A program made the translations under genes and the position numbers. DNA of 64,000 bases from Podospora pseudocomata (lineage: Eukaryota; Ascomycota; Sordariomycetes; Sordariales; Podosporaceae). This document shows positions 1-11,983 of the stretch, one piece after another; the first letter of the stretch is position 1, and every line of letters starts with the position of its first letter. The stretch lies in contig NW_026946366.1 of assembly GCF_035222375.1 (NCBI RefSeq), forward strand, positions 3,038,001 to 3,102,000, read 5' to 3'. The notes under the pieces are model-generated. The model worked only from the letters and a program-made list of their open reading frames with translations, made no database searches and was not told the DNA's origin.

Positions 1-441
1 AGGCTTTCTACCTCGTGTGTATATGATACCTGATTTGTGGTCCGATGTTATAGATTCAACTATCTTCATCACATTGATCGTCTCAAGGATTTCTTGAGGG
101 GGGATAGAATTGACATGTCCAGCGGGCGAGCCGAGCAGATTCACGTGCAAGTCACAATGGCAGAGTCCGGACTTCCATCAAGCAATGACTCGCCCAACAC
201 TATTTTCAGTTCGGCTGTTTCGAGGTAAGCGTCAGATGCCATCACGGTGTACCCGTCCAGCGCATCGATATCTTGTGAGTTATTTCTTGTCCAGCGACAT
301 GCTTAGAACACATAAGAATTCCTTACCTACTCACACTTCCCATGCCGTAGGTTTGGGATATGATAGTTGACTTTTTACCACCTCCACTTCCATACACACC
401 AAAAACACTCATTTCGTGAAGAAACAAACAACAAGAAAAAC
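1..441. other. Upstream region of the first gene, no gene seen
   Basis: This stretch lies before the start codon at 442. It holds only short overlapping open frames without family features. The last 60 bases are A/C-rich, which suits a 5' leader, and the start codon sits in an A-rich context. A gene continuing in from the left edge cannot be excluded. Confidence 0.5.
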
Positions 442-1251
442 ATGTGCATGAAAGTACTCACCCTAACGGTCTGCATCTGCCCTCACCGAGACGACTCGTC
501 TCTATGCCCTCACGCCACCAACGTCCGCCTATCACCCTCGGAGATCCTCGACGAACCATTCACTGCTCAAGGATGGGCAACTCGGCTGCCTACTGTTCTC
601 CAAGGCCACGTGGACTGGAAGTTTCCTCAAGATCAGACGCAATGGGAGCACTGTCCTACATACAAGGCTCGAAATCGACACTCTTCTGACCATGGATCCA
701 ACGGAAGCAAGATAATCGCCGGAAGAGAGATTTCTTGCCCTGAGACCCAGGAGCTTGCTGGGAGATTGGATGGCCAGTGGACTCGGGTAGTCAGAAGGTT
801 GTGTGAAGAGTGCGAGCATGGGCATGGGGTGGGAACGCGTGGTTTGCTGCCGCAACCACAGAAACAACGACAGGATAACCAAATGCCGAAGGTGGCGTTT
901 GAAAAACAACCTGTCGTGGCGTCGAATGCTGTCGGTGTCAGGAGAGCTGCTATCAGGAGGAGAGCGAGCATGATTCCGACTGTTGGCGGTCGTGAGAGAT
1001 TGTCGGTCGTGAGCAAGACGACTAGTGTTAGGAGCGATGAGTCTTGGATTCGAGAGGGTTTGAGCGGTCGTATTCCTGTTCAGCGAAAAGTGATCCATGT
1101 CGATACAGGTGCCACGACTGGACTTCCTCAACAGGGTTGGAATCTTCGCGGAAATATAAATGCTGGGTCTAGCAATGGCGGGAGGTTGGGTTTGGTGCGG
1201 AGTATTGTGGGAAGTCAAAAGAAAAGTCTAGTGGGGCATAAAAGGGAATAG
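442..1251 (+). CDS. Hypothetical Cys-rich fungal protein
   Basis: This is a single-exon frame of 269 residues. I chose the start at 442 (first residues MCMKV) because it follows an A-rich leader; an in-frame start at 367 would add 25 residues of leader-like sequence. The N-terminal third is rich in Cys, with CICPH, SLCPH and EHCPTYKAR. A CEECEHGHG stretch lies near the middle, and the rest is basic and probably disordered, with RRAAIRRRAS. There is no signal peptide or membrane segment. Short Cys/His-rich proteins of this style are frequent in ascomycetes and mostly uncharacterised; the Cys pairs could bind metal, which is inference. Long open frames on the other strand (532-1218) are taken as shadows because they lack such a pattern. 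The gene converges with the protease gene to its right. Confidence 0.55.
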   Translation: MCMKVLTLTVCICPHRDDSSLCPHATNVRLSPSEILDEPFTAQGWATRLPTVLQGHVDWKFPQDQTQWEHCPTYKARNRHSSDHGSNGSKIIAGREISCPETQELAGRLDGQWTRVVRRLCEECEHGHGVGTRGLLPQPQKQRQDNQMPKVAFEKQPVVASNAVGVRRAAIRRRASMIPTVGGRERLSVVSKTTSVRSDESWIREGLSGRIPVQRKVIHVDTGATTGLPQQGWNLRGNINAGSSNGGRLGLVRSIVGSQKKSLVGHKRE

Positions 1252-2211
1252 TGGTAATATATAAAATAAATAGAAAAGAGGCAAAAAATAATGAACAGCT
1301 AGCGGGTCCTAGACTGAACCAGGTACTCAGCGATGCGTGTCAGCATCGGTATGTTGGGATCTCATCTGGGCTTCCGGAGTGCTTATCAAGCCGTCTGTCG
1401 GAAACCGCATCTTTCTTTAACAGGGACTTATGATAAGCCTCCGTCCGAAGTGGTACCTTCCACATATTCCTTCTCCCCCGGTGTTCTGTCGTGGTCGTCG
1501 CGTTAACACTAAGGGTCGAAGGGGCACTTGAACCGTCGCCCCCCAGACTCGAACCCACAGACTCTCCTGTCGAGGGGAGTGGCTGTCCCAGGGACCATTT
1601 TATAGGACCACACTTTCGGTCTGAGACGCGTCGCTTGGTGACGCTGCACTACCACAAGCTGTTCTGTTGAAAACAGGAGACCAAAGCAACCCTTATAACT
1701 GGCCAGTGGGTGGGACAACTCGTGAGCTGCAGCTTCAGCGTCAGACGTCGTCAGGTGCCGACAAAACTCCAGCCAGTTGGCGGCCTGCTCCTCGCTCCTT
1801 CCCTTCCATTGTTAACTGTTCCTGCCAACACCGAGACTCAACACCGCTTTCCCCAAACTTTGCCAACAACAAAATCCCAATGCCCTACCTCTGACGACAT
1901 ACTTCATTCATTCTTCGACCACATACAACTTTGTCTTTGGGCTCCTCTCCCCGGCTTTGTCATCAAGGTTTACCAAGTTGTCACACAGCATATTATTCCA
2001 TTCAATCACAACCATTCAAAAGAGAATCCCAAAGTTGCAAAGCAAGTGTATATCTTATTTACTTCATCAGCATCATTCTATGTACAAGTATGTCCTCAGC
2101 TCATCTCATCTCTATCATGTCCCTCTCGGACTCCCTCCCATCTAGCTATATACCGTCCACAACGTCACCCCCTCATCCCCTCTCCTGGTCCTCCGGCTCG
2201 AAACCAGCCGC
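1252..2211. other. Convergent tail region, no gene seen
   Basis: This region lies between two genes that point at each other, so both 3' untranslated parts should be here. I see no supported coding region. Between about 1520 and 1640 the minus strand carries two tRNA box-B-like words (GGTTCGAGTCT and GGTTCAAGTG), but no cloverleaf folds around them. Confidence 0.5.
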
Positions 2212-3157
2212 TTAGGAAGCGTTCTGGCGGTAGCTGGTCCAGAAGCTGTTGATTCTGGTCTGCTGGCCGGGGGTGAACTCCTCGTAGCAAGAGTCGATGG
2301 AGTAGTCCATGTAGTTGTGGATGGGGTCAACACCGGCCTGGCTGGGGCAGGAGTCACGGCCGACAGGGCAGCCGGAAGAAGCGGAGGCCTGGGCGGGGGT
2401 GTCGGAGACGGAGTCACCGGCACCGGTGCAGCCGCCCTGGAAGGTGTGGTAGAGACCGAACCAGTGACCAACCTCGTGGGTGGCGGTGTGGCCGAGGTTG
2501 TAGTTGGTGGAGCTGCCGCCAGGGGTGGTGCTATAGAGGATGGTGCAGCCGTCGCGGATGTAGGCGGTGGAGCCGGGCGAGGCAGTGGTGGGGAAGTAGC
2601 AGTATCCCAAGTTACCACCCATCTTCTGGAGGAAGTAGAGGTTGAGGTCCTTGTAGGTGCCCTTGCGGAGAGCGCGCTTCATGGTCATCTCGTAACCCTT
2701 GGAGTCATCAGCCCAGTTGGCGTTGACGGTCTTGTCAGTGCCGGCGAGGGTGAAAGAGATGCCATAGGGGGCAAAAGCCGACTGGAGAACGCTGAACTGG
2801 TTGTTGATCATGGTGTCCTGTTGATTTGGTTAGCTACCTGGTGCTGACACCTTTCCAGGGCCTCGAAAGTCTAGCACTTACGGTGAGGTAACCACCGCTG
2901 AGGGCAGTGGAAGCAGCCACGACGTGGATATAGACCTTGACGGAGATGGCCTGGGCGGTAACATCACGGGCAGTGAGGTTGCCGGAGCGGTAGGACTCGG
3001 CGAGGGCCTGAGCTTCCTCAACAGCGAACTGCTGGGAAACCTGGAGGAGCTCCTCGGAAGGCTCGGGGGCACCGCAGCCGAAACCGCGGGAAGGTTGAGG
3101 AGCCGCAAAGGCAGTCTGGGCCAAACCGGCCGCGGCGAGAGCGAGAGAGAAACGCAT
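2212..3157 (-). CDS. Secreted M43-type (pappalysin-like) metalloprotease
   Basis: Two exons, 3157-2882 and 2817-2212, flank a 64-nt intron with donor GTAAGT and acceptor CAG. They give 293 residues. The start has a clear signal peptide, about 19 residues ending in QTAFAAP. The zinc motif [11 protein letters not shown] (residues 206-216) is the long HExxHxxGxxH form of metzincins. A Met-turn MDYS follows at about residue 262. Cys residues around the catalytic part probably pair outside the cell. Length and layout match the fungal extracellular metalloproteases of family M43, which cut proteins in the surroundings for nutrition or host colonisation. The gene stands alone, with 3.5 kb of non-coding DNA upstream. 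The exact substrate cannot be read from the sequence. Confidence 0.93.
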
Positions 3158-6100
3158 CTTGAAGTTGGTGCAAGAAGAAGGACCGAGAGGAACAGGCAGA
3201 TCAGAGAATGAGTTGAAGAGCTGAGGGCTGATGCTGATGCTGCTGATGAACTTCAAAACCGTTCGAGGGGGGATCTCGTCGTCCTTTTATGCTACCCGAT
3301 CCTCTCTCTGGCCGTGAACCGGACGAGCGATGTTCGGCCTCGGAGTCGCGCGCTGGATGGAGGATCTGGGAGGCAGCTAGGTCCAGTATCGGGCCCATGT
3401 CAACAATGGGAAGGTGGACTGGCCAAGACCGAATAGGGACCCCCCCGAGCTGGAGGTGTGAATACCTGGCAAGTGGTCACGCCTTGATCTGGGTCAATGC
3501 AACACTGATTGGGGAACAAGGCGAGTGGAAGACGACTTCCTTCCTGATCGGATTCTAGCCCACCATACTAGAGAGGAGAAGCACACTAGAAGGACTTCGC
3601 TTGATAGGTCCCGGCTGGGCTTATGGGTGTGTGGACATGGGACTGTGGGTGCGTGTACCAGTTCCAGGACCACCACTCTTTTATTCAGCTTTGCCTCTCT
3701 GGTCCGTCGACATGAGCTGTGTGGCTGACCACCCATTCGTGCGCCTCCTCCAGCTTCCTGTTGGAATGAGTCCTCGCCAACTTCCCCTTGGGTCCAAGTC
3801 ATTCGTCGTCCTGGATTGATCCATCATTTGCCCCCTGGGGCCCATGGAGGGTGGGTGGGAAATGGGAAGGGGCGTGATAAGCGGGTAGGCTGTCCAATCC
3901 AAAGGCGGTGCTGAGCAGTTGGACATCCACGACATCCTCCACAGGTCCCCAATGCATGACATATGCGGTCAATACCGAGATTGTCCAACAGGACCGGTAG
4001 TTGGGGACCAGTTGCTCAGGGGTGTGGGAAAAAAGAAAGGAGCGTGGAGAGATCGGAACGGCACTTGGCTGGGACGCCAGGGCCTGGCTTGGCGGACTTG
4101 GCTGCGACCTCCCTGATCGGGAAGCTGCCGATACGAATGGGACGAAAAGGAACGAAGCTTGTGAATGTTGGAGATAAACCCCCAACAGCGCGCTAGCCAC
4201 TGTCCAGGCAGGAAGGAGTTTATGCGTGTGCGGGGTGTGTTTCGTGATGCTTGGCTCCTCGTGCTCTTCTCCTGGCGGCCGTTGTCAAAAAACGGACATG
4301 TCCACTGAAGATCGGCAGTGAGGGGAGGACCAGTCGAATGGCATTAATGCCCGGCCTTCCATGTTGAGAATCCCATGCCGGAGCTTCTGCTCAAGCCATC
4401 ACACATTCCCACGGCCAACCTGTTTGAGCGATTTTCGACTTGCTGTGATTCGAGGATGCATGTCGCACTTCGCGCTGATGCCATCCGGGGTCCAGATGCA
4501 CTGTAATCGTTGCCAAGGCGCTTCGAGTGGGATGCATCACTGTCACTCACCCACACTGCCTGCACAGAACTTTTCTGGAATGAAATATCACCTTGGGCTT
4601 ATCACGACCACTTCTTCAATGATGGTCATAGAAAGCCAAACCCCATCTGATAACAGAACGCCTCGCCATCACTCCAGCTCAATCTGGTGGCAACGTTCCC
4701 CCTGTTGAACATGGGCTTAGGGCCAACGGTGGCCTGCTAGTGTCCAGTCTGCGGGCCGCATCCTTCGCCTTGAACGAAATAAGCACTGTATCTCCGTCCA
4801 TCTTGGTGCTAGTCTCAACCGCAATGCGGGGGTCGTGGGTGGATCGCGGGCATTGTTGCCCATGATTCACGATATGAATCTGCTTGATATCGAACGCTGC
4901 CAGTGTTGTAACAGATGATTAGGTACCTATCAAAACTGCTACCTTCTACATTCTGGCTGTTTGGCTACCGCTGCTATTGATAGTACTGTGACGAACTGTG
5001 GTGCCAGACTGTGAGCGGGTGATCTCCGTCATTCGACAGAAAATTGATTGCTCTGCATGGATTTGCGCAGGGACTTGGATTCTTGTCTTCAGCTTTTCCG
5101 GGAAACCGGGATCCGATCTGGTCTGAGACTTCATTACACGCTGATTCGTGACTGGAATGTATTGATGCAATTTCAGACATTCCAGCCCCGACAACCTGGA
5201 ATTGACCCAAGACATGTCTATAACAGGCGAGACACAGCCCAGTTGAGCCCAGTTCGTCGGATTTCCATGACGATTTGGGATCGTGAGTCATGCGCACAGA
5301 ACAGTGCCTGAACCACACGAGCGTGGGACGGTTTTGTCTCGAGTACACGCCATAAAGAACAGCATCCGGAATTCGCCCAACTTTCAGTTGTGGATTACCT
5401 TAGGTACTCGAAGCCTTCTTTCGATAGTTGTAGGTAGAGTGCATCCAAAATGGCAGGTGATTATGTACTTTCCTATTCTTCTTGGTCCAATGGCCTCAGT
5501 TGACGGAAATGGGGAATTAGGTACCAGTGAGAGATAGGTGTGCGGACCTTGTGGAACTGTCAACACGTCCAGCAGCCTCTTCGATATCTCTAGATAAGAG
5601 AAACCGAGGTGATCAAAGGACAGCAGGACTCGGACTTTCACGATTGGACATTGACCAGGGCGGCGCTGTACTACCCACAAACCGTACGTTAGATATAGCA
5701 TGGGTAGGCCTCCGTCGGAAGAGGCGTGGGGGCGGGACGACCCTTTGGCGTTGTGGGCCAGGCCCGTGATGCAGTCATTTCCGTCTCACTGTATGTGAAG
5801 CCAATGGTAGGTAGACCTGTGGGTGACCTGCCTCGTGCTCTTTCCACCCACCCTCCCAGCAAGCCACAGCTGCGCGGGGGCGGCTGCACTTGTGGAGGGC
5901 TTCATGCAGGACTTGGCAGGGGCGGGTTTCTGCCCTCCAAGCTCAACTCATGTACTTTGCTGCTATTGTTTTCACTTCTGCAGTTCAGCCCTAGACCATT
6001 AATGGCACAGTCAACTGCATGTGTCCACGACTGCTGGCAGGCATTGCTGATTAGGTGTTGTCGTTCTCAAGCTCAGCTATCTCGAATTAGCAATTACACT

Positions 6101-6669
6101 TGTCATCAAATCCTATCCATCAGGTAAGTTTATGACTTTGATGTAGATATGTGTAGACTGCCTGGTTGGAGCCATTCTGGTAAGTTGGGTTATCTTCAGT
6201 CCGCATAGGCGTAAAATTAGAAGCTAGGTGGTCTAGACCCAGGTATGAAGTGCTCATTCTTCAGCTCCAGGCAAGCACCTGTATCGTGACTGACAGGTAG
6301 TAATTCATACTGAGGCCGAGGTGCACGAGGGAAGAATCCCTTCATCAGGCCCAAGACATCATCGAGGGATCCAATATCGGTCGACTGCTTACCAAACCGC
6401 ACTGAATATCACCAGAGTTTATATCAGATGTCAATTGGAAAGCTCAATCACATCATTACTGCTCTGCTCTGCGAGCGCAGCAACGTTCCGATTGCTCGAG
6501 CTTTTAATAACACCAAGAAATTAATCTGGAAAGCAAGAGATATTTAAACAGTTGGTGGCCAGCGTCATTGCTTCATCCCAGACCCTCGCCAAGCCCATGA
6601 GCCCCTGAACCCCTGAAAGTGATCCACCCAACCCAAGCATGCACAACATCAACATGGCAACATAGGTAA
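3158..6669. other. Intergenic, about 3.5 kb, no gene seen
   Basis: This region separates the protease promoter (left) from the tail of the sugar transporter (right). It contains many short open frames of 60-130 codons on both strands. None has a family motif, signal peptide or convincing splice partner. The TATA-like and pyrimidine-rich parts near 3160-3300 probably belong to the protease promoter. Confidence 0.5.
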
Positions 6670-8505
6670 TCATACTTTCTCATGTTCCGCCACATGGCTC
6701 TGCTTGTCTGAGTCGTGGTGCATAACAGTCTTTGTAACCGCAGCTTCCGCTCTCTGGGCGAACTCCTCCTTGTCCTCAAACACTGTTGCAAATTTGTTAG
6801 AAATTTGAACTGCAACACACTTGAGAGTTTTGGGGCACATACAGAACGCAAGCTCCTCCAAGGACCTGCCGGAAGTCTCCGGCCAGAGGAACCAGATCAT
6901 AATTGCTTCGGCAAAGATCCAGCAGCAGTAGACCAAGAGATATTTCCATCCGATGGCTTGGGTGCCTTGGTTGGGTTAGTCTCTGCCATGTTTGATTGGT
7001 CGGAGTAAGGACTTACCGATCGGGTTGACATTGGTTCCGAAGAACTGAGCGGCCTTACCCCAGAACTGGAAGATGGAGATGCCACGAGCTCGGTTTGCGT
7101 AGGGGAAAATCTCGATCAGATATGCTGCCTTTTGTTAGCATTAAGTTTTGACATGTGAACTCGAGAACGAGGCTTACTGTAAGTCAAGGCGTTGAAGCAA
7201 AGATTGTACGCAGGACTATAGGCGTAAATCCAAAACAAACTCATCTTGGCCGCCACGTCAGACTTGGTATCGATGAAGATGGCTGTGCAAGCTGTCCAAG
7301 CCACATAGACTGCCAAGATCGAAATGATACCCGTCAAGTACATCGTCCGCCGCCGGAATCTCATCACCACCAGTGCTGCACTCACGCCGCAGATCAGGGA
7401 CCAGCACTGGTTTCCCAGGTTGTACTTGGCCTGGAAGCTGGGATCAGTGTACCCGATCAGCTTCAGCACATCACCCAAGAAATACGAGATGACCACATTC
7501 CCGGAGAGCTGGGTGAAGAGGCCGAGCAACGATCCGATAATAACCCTGCGACGCATACCAGGGGTGGCAACAAGATCCATCCATGACCGTTTCGAGTGTT
7601 CGAGTTCAATCTCCAAGGTGGTGCGAATTTCAGCGATTTCAGCTTTGACAAACTCCGAGTCTGGATTGCCTTCAGCGTGATACTTGATCAGCACTGCCTC
7701 GGCTTCCTCGAACCGATCTTTGGACATGAGGTAACGGGGGGACTCTGGCAGGAAAAACACAAAGGCGACTTGCAGCAGAGAGGGGGCCATCTGCAACAAG
7801 CTCGGAATGCGCCATGACCAGTCGTTGTTGATTTGTTGCGTTCCAAAGGTACACCCCGCGGCAACGATAGCTCCGATGAAGTAGCAAGCGTTGAACAGCG
7901 AGGTAAGAATGGGTCGTTCTTTTGGATATCCGAGTTCTCCGATGAGACAGGAGCCAGCAACGATGGCGTAAGGAAGGCCGAATCCGATGATACCTCGAGC
8001 CAGTATGTACATAGGTCCTATGCCACGTCAGCAGAAATGGGGAAAACCGCCAGTAAAGATCGAACTTACCATTGAAAGCAAATCCCTGGATAATTGTCCC
8101 GATAATCATGATCACGCTCCCAAACATGATGCACCACCTCCTTCCAAACGTATCATTCACAATAGGGATAAACGGCAGCCCTATCACTGATCCCAGTGGC
8201 AGAGCTGAAGCGAGGATACCATTATATGCACCAGTGGGGTTGCCAAAGTCTGCTTTCTGTCAGCACAACCACTCGCTCTCAGCCCTTTGACGATGAACCG
8301 GCTTACAGGCCTTCCAAGCTGGAAGAAGTTGCGCCGCGTTGATGATTTGAGAGTCGAACCCCGATGTCATCTCGATTCCGATAACGCAGGGAAAGAGTAG
8401 CAGGTACATTGTTCTCAGATTGGGTTTCCTGTACCATGGGATGGGGTCATCCACCGCCATGCGATGGATGAGGTTGTGGTCACTTCCACTGCTGGCGCCG
8501 ACCAT
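6670..8505 (-). CDS. MFS sugar transporter, lactose-permease/hexose type
   Basis: Five exons (8505-8307, 8249-8070, 8017-7178, 7124-7017, 6956-6670) are separated by introns of 52-60 nt, all with GT-AG ends, and give 537 residues in one frame. The protein fits the sugar porter branch of the major facilitator superfamily, with 12 membrane spans. Visible signatures are YFGNPTGAYNG after the first span, the loop motif DTFGRRW, PESPRYLMSKDR at the end of span 6, a mid-protein QLSGN, and PETSGRSLEELAF after span 12. The family imports sugars by proton symport at the plasma membrane. The LAC12-like spacing suggests a disaccharide or galactoside rather than plain glucose, but that is inference. The C-terminus is short, charged and cytosolic. 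No sugar hydrolase lies next to it. Confidence 0.93.
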
Positions 8506-10095
8506 CTTGCTGCTGCCTTGGGCCTTACTCTAGCCCTGAGCGAGGGTAGTGTTGAGGTGAGGAAGGTGAGTTTTCGGTCGGTTCCAGAGGTGGTATCTGG
8601 GAACTGGACTGCTTTGGTGGATGGGGGATGACAGACAAGTATATGGCACTCAAACAGAGGAGAGAGATAAGATCGGAGCTCTTCCTGGGTCTCCTTTTCC
8701 GACCTCACCAACTGAATGCTGACAATAGCCACTTCTCCACACGCTCCCAACGCGTCGCCGTCAGATTTCCCATATTGATCCTTCGTTAACCCATCTCCGC
8801 TTCATATTGACCCCCAGTTCTGTCGGGCCGACAAGGCTTACTCTCCTCTACTATCCAGCAGAGATATCCTGTAAACCTCCAGACCAGTTCACTCGGATCT
8901 GACAGCCGCGCAGAAAGCCTTGATATCAAGAGGCCTTTAACGGCGGGTAAATCCTGGCCTCAACTCCGATGTCTGCCTCGAGTATCCTGAAGCAGGGTGT
9001 GAACAAGCAACAAAAGCGGGATGGATGCCACCAGACCTGCAGATGGGAGAAGCGGCACCACAGTACCACTTTAGCCGAGATCGATCACACCACGCAGAAC
9101 CACGCATTTTAGGTGCCGTAACTGCCGTCGAAAGGGGAATCAGCGGTTGGAATCTCTGGGCGGATGTCAGTGGCGTCGAGAACAAGAGATTTCCGGCAGT
9201 GGAGGGAGATTGCCCAGCCGGGAGCATCCGAGGTTCTGACTTGGCTTGATGCCTCTTCAACGTCTTGTCTTGGCTGTGTGTGTAAGACATGCTATATTGC
9301 TCTCTTTTTCGTGACATTTTCGAGTGTCTGTTAGTCTGCTTCTTGAAAACATGAGACAGGGGACGCACAGAAGCCGGTAGATTTGACTGGTAGCCGCACC
9401 AGTCAAGGTGAGGGACTTGAGTGTTTGCGGACAAGCATGATGAACTGTTGGAAGCCAAAAGACCCGTTTGTACAACATCAAATCATCTGATTGCAGACTT
9501 CCATCCAGATGCAGTCGTCTTTGCTACCGCTGTGGGGCTGCCGGGTAAGCCAGGATGACTGGTGAACGCGAAATCTTCCGTCGTCCCAACTCAATCTAAG
9601 GACTGTCAGGCAGAATCACGTTCGGCGTATTAACGAGTCCACTCGGCCAAATATTCATGCAAGCCCCTGTTCATTGTGTAATATTCTAGAAGATCAGAGC
9701 TCATTTGGGCATGGTTTGTGATACTGCAAGAAACTGCGTCGTTGGACTGATTAGTTTCTCCGCCTATGATTATCCGCAATAATGCTGGGAAGCCGAGTTG
9801 ATCATAGCTCTACTCATCCAGTATGATCTGGATCAAGTAGAATCAAGTGGTGTACGAATATGCATATATTCAAGCATTTAATAGGTATTGGCCAGTGTAC
9901 GAATCGGATATCATCAAGATAAGTTGTTATAGACCAAAGAAACCTTTGAAATCCCCACAGGACGCCTGGCTGTAAGTCTTGTAAATGTTGCCAGTATCAA
10001 CACCATCCATGGGGTTCTATATCAAGGATTAGTAACCCGAAAGCTCAGTCTCATATCTGCCAGCAGCGTTGTGACTTACATTGCACTAGCCTCGT
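8506..10095. other. Intergenic, no firm gene
   Basis: The part next to 8506 should be the transporter promoter. A 173-codon minus-strand frame at 8937-9458 has no domain, no signal peptide and no splice support, so I do not call it. Around 9930-10080 the minus strand carries a good-looking intron and a short open tail discussed with the Cys-rich peptide. Confidence 0.45.
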
Positions 10096-10314
10096 CTAAC
10101 ATCTCCCACATTCATACCAATCGCAAATACCTTCACAGATGTTGGAACACAGACACCGTCCGTTGGTACAAAATCCTGTTCCGCCTCCGCAAGTTCCTCG
10201 TGCTGTTGGGCCCATGTTGGGGAGCATATCGCCGTTTGGCAGGATGACAGGGGCAGGTATGGCGAGCCCAAGTGGAATAAATAGCACCAAGGCCAATCTA
10301 ATCATCGTGTTCAT
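10096..10314 (-). CDS. Small secreted Cys-rich peptide (effector or antimicrobial-like)
   Basis: A 72-residue frame with start context AAAAATG. Residues 1-18 form a typical signal peptide (Leu/Ile-rich, then LAIPAP). A short linker leads to a compact C-terminal part with eight Cys in 33 residues, spaced C-x6-C-x4-C-x1-C-x3-C-x3-C-x4-C-x2-C. The last residue is Cys. An even number of Cys after a signal peptide points to a disulfide-locked mature peptide of about 50 residues outside the cell. I do not recognise the family; it is not a clear hydrophobin or defensin. Roles as effector, antimicrobial or signalling peptide are all possible. The gene boundary is uncertain because a well-formed intron and another short open tail follow immediately downstream. 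Confidence 0.6.
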   Translation of the reverse strand: MNTMIRLALVLFIPLGLAIPAPVILPNGDMLPNMGPTARGTCGGGTGFCTNGRCLCSNICEGICDWYECGRC

Positions 10315-11983
10315 TTTTGCGTGCTTGAATTTGTCGAAGGTTTCGTTGTTTGGGCGGCGAAAAAGGTGACTGAAGCGTCGAGTAATCGGACTTTCACACC
10401 ATCAAGACACTGAGGTCTCTTGCAAGAAGGGCTTTTCAACCAGAGAGCTATATACATGAAGATGATGGCAAGCGGCCTCCCATCAAATTGTTGTATGTTG
10501 TGTTACAGGGCCCAAAAACTAACCTGCGGTTCGGTCGCGCCAGGTCTGTATTCATCCAAATGCCTTTCCGGGTGGTGAGGAGAATCAGTCTTGTATGGTA
10601 CCGGCAGTTGGGGAGACTGCCACAGACCTCCTTCATGTGGATCCGACTGTGTTCCTTCATTCTCTGCCTCTGAAGGTCCATGCCCGACCAGGATATCCGA
10701 GGAGCAAACAAGGCCACACTTGCGGCATTTGGGACCGGCGCTCCGCTACGAAAATTGGGTCAGCCATGTTCGCTGGTAGTTTCCATTGTTCGAGACCATA
10801 TCTTTCCATATCCAACTCCTCCATTCTGTGATTCAAGCCCTCTACCCTCTTTCTGTCATTGCTCCGACAGGTCTCTCGAATATCATCCTCAATACCTTCG
10901 ACCTCACGTCACATTTGTGGTTGCTCCCACATTTCTGTCAGGCCCACACACGTGGGTTTCTCTGTGGTTTTAGGGCTTTTGTATCACACACTTCTGTGGC
11001 TTGTTTTTTCTCTCTGTTAGATTTCTACCATCCTCACTTTTCTCACCACTTTTGCCTCAATTTTCGCGTCAGCGACCACTGTCCACTGTCCCACATGATC
11101 TCATACAATCTGCGATCAATTTTGTGATCATCTTGACGCTGCGCCGGCTTCTTTGAGCTATTTTGGGGTCAGGCGCTAGCGAGTTATCACGAGATACTGG
11201 ATTTATGGCAGCTTCCGAGTTGTTCTTCGATTGTCCACTGTCCCTCGACTTCATGGCGTGAATCTGTGTGCTGACCAGCTCAAGAAGTAAACGCTCTTTC
11301 TCCTGCTGATTGAGGCGCTCCTGTTCGCGCTCCTATTCCCGTATTTTTTGCCTGAATGGGGTGGTTTTTCCTTCTCTCGAGATGAGGATGACAAAGCACG
11401 CAGTATCATGCACCCATGCTTGGACGTCTGTGCACGTTTGTGTTGGACTTGGCTCACCAAAGCGTGGTTTTGTGACAAGGGTTGGAATTCTGGGCTTGGA
11501 ATAACACTTGATGAGGAATCCTTTCGTCCAACTGCTCTGCTCTTCTGCTCGTGTATTCATCTCTCTCAAAGAGGTCCTCGCTTGTGATAACCTTGGCCAT
11601 CTTCTAATAATACATCTGCTGCTGCCGCCGGTAACACGTCACTCGTTTCACTTCCCAACAACCGGCTCAGACATTCCAGTTTGAGTGAGCCACAAGAGAA
11701 AATGAAGTCTTGGCTGTGTTTTGTGGGCGAGGCAGGATAACTTGCTTGAGGTCGCTTGATTGTTACAGATAGATCCGGGAAGCAACAAGGACTGACGCTA
11801 GCGAGCAACCCCCCTGACTTCCAATGCTCCCCGGCCAACTTTTGTTTCTCCAAAACGTCAAGGATGAAGCTTTTCTTTTACTTTTCTTTCTTGCTCTGGT
11901 AATGAGGATAACCCTCAAACATACCGAGAAACACTTTGACGCTATACCTGCAAATGAAAGAAAAATTATGCGTGGCCGCTAAA
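10315..11983. other. Intergenic with a possible coding remnant
   Basis: Nothing firm is coded here. On the minus strand between about 11069 and 11853 there are three neighbouring open frames. One stretch reads as a Glu/Arg/Gln-rich helix (EREQERLNQQEKERLLLEL), preceded by an in-frame TAG. This could be a decayed coiled-coil gene or an exon after a TAG acceptor, but I could not build a convincing model. Confidence 0.35.

Noticed and set aside
532-1218. 228-codon minus-strand frame opposite the first gene
   Set aside because: It has no motif or signal peptide. The plus-strand frame has the Cys pattern and a better start context.
2317-2847. 176-codon plus-strand frame opposite the protease
   Set aside because: Its Gly/Val-rich text mirrors the protease codons, and the minus strand has the zinc motif and a proper intron.
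8937-9458. 173-codon minus-strand frame
   Set aside because: It has no domain, signal peptide or splice support, and its composition is random-like.
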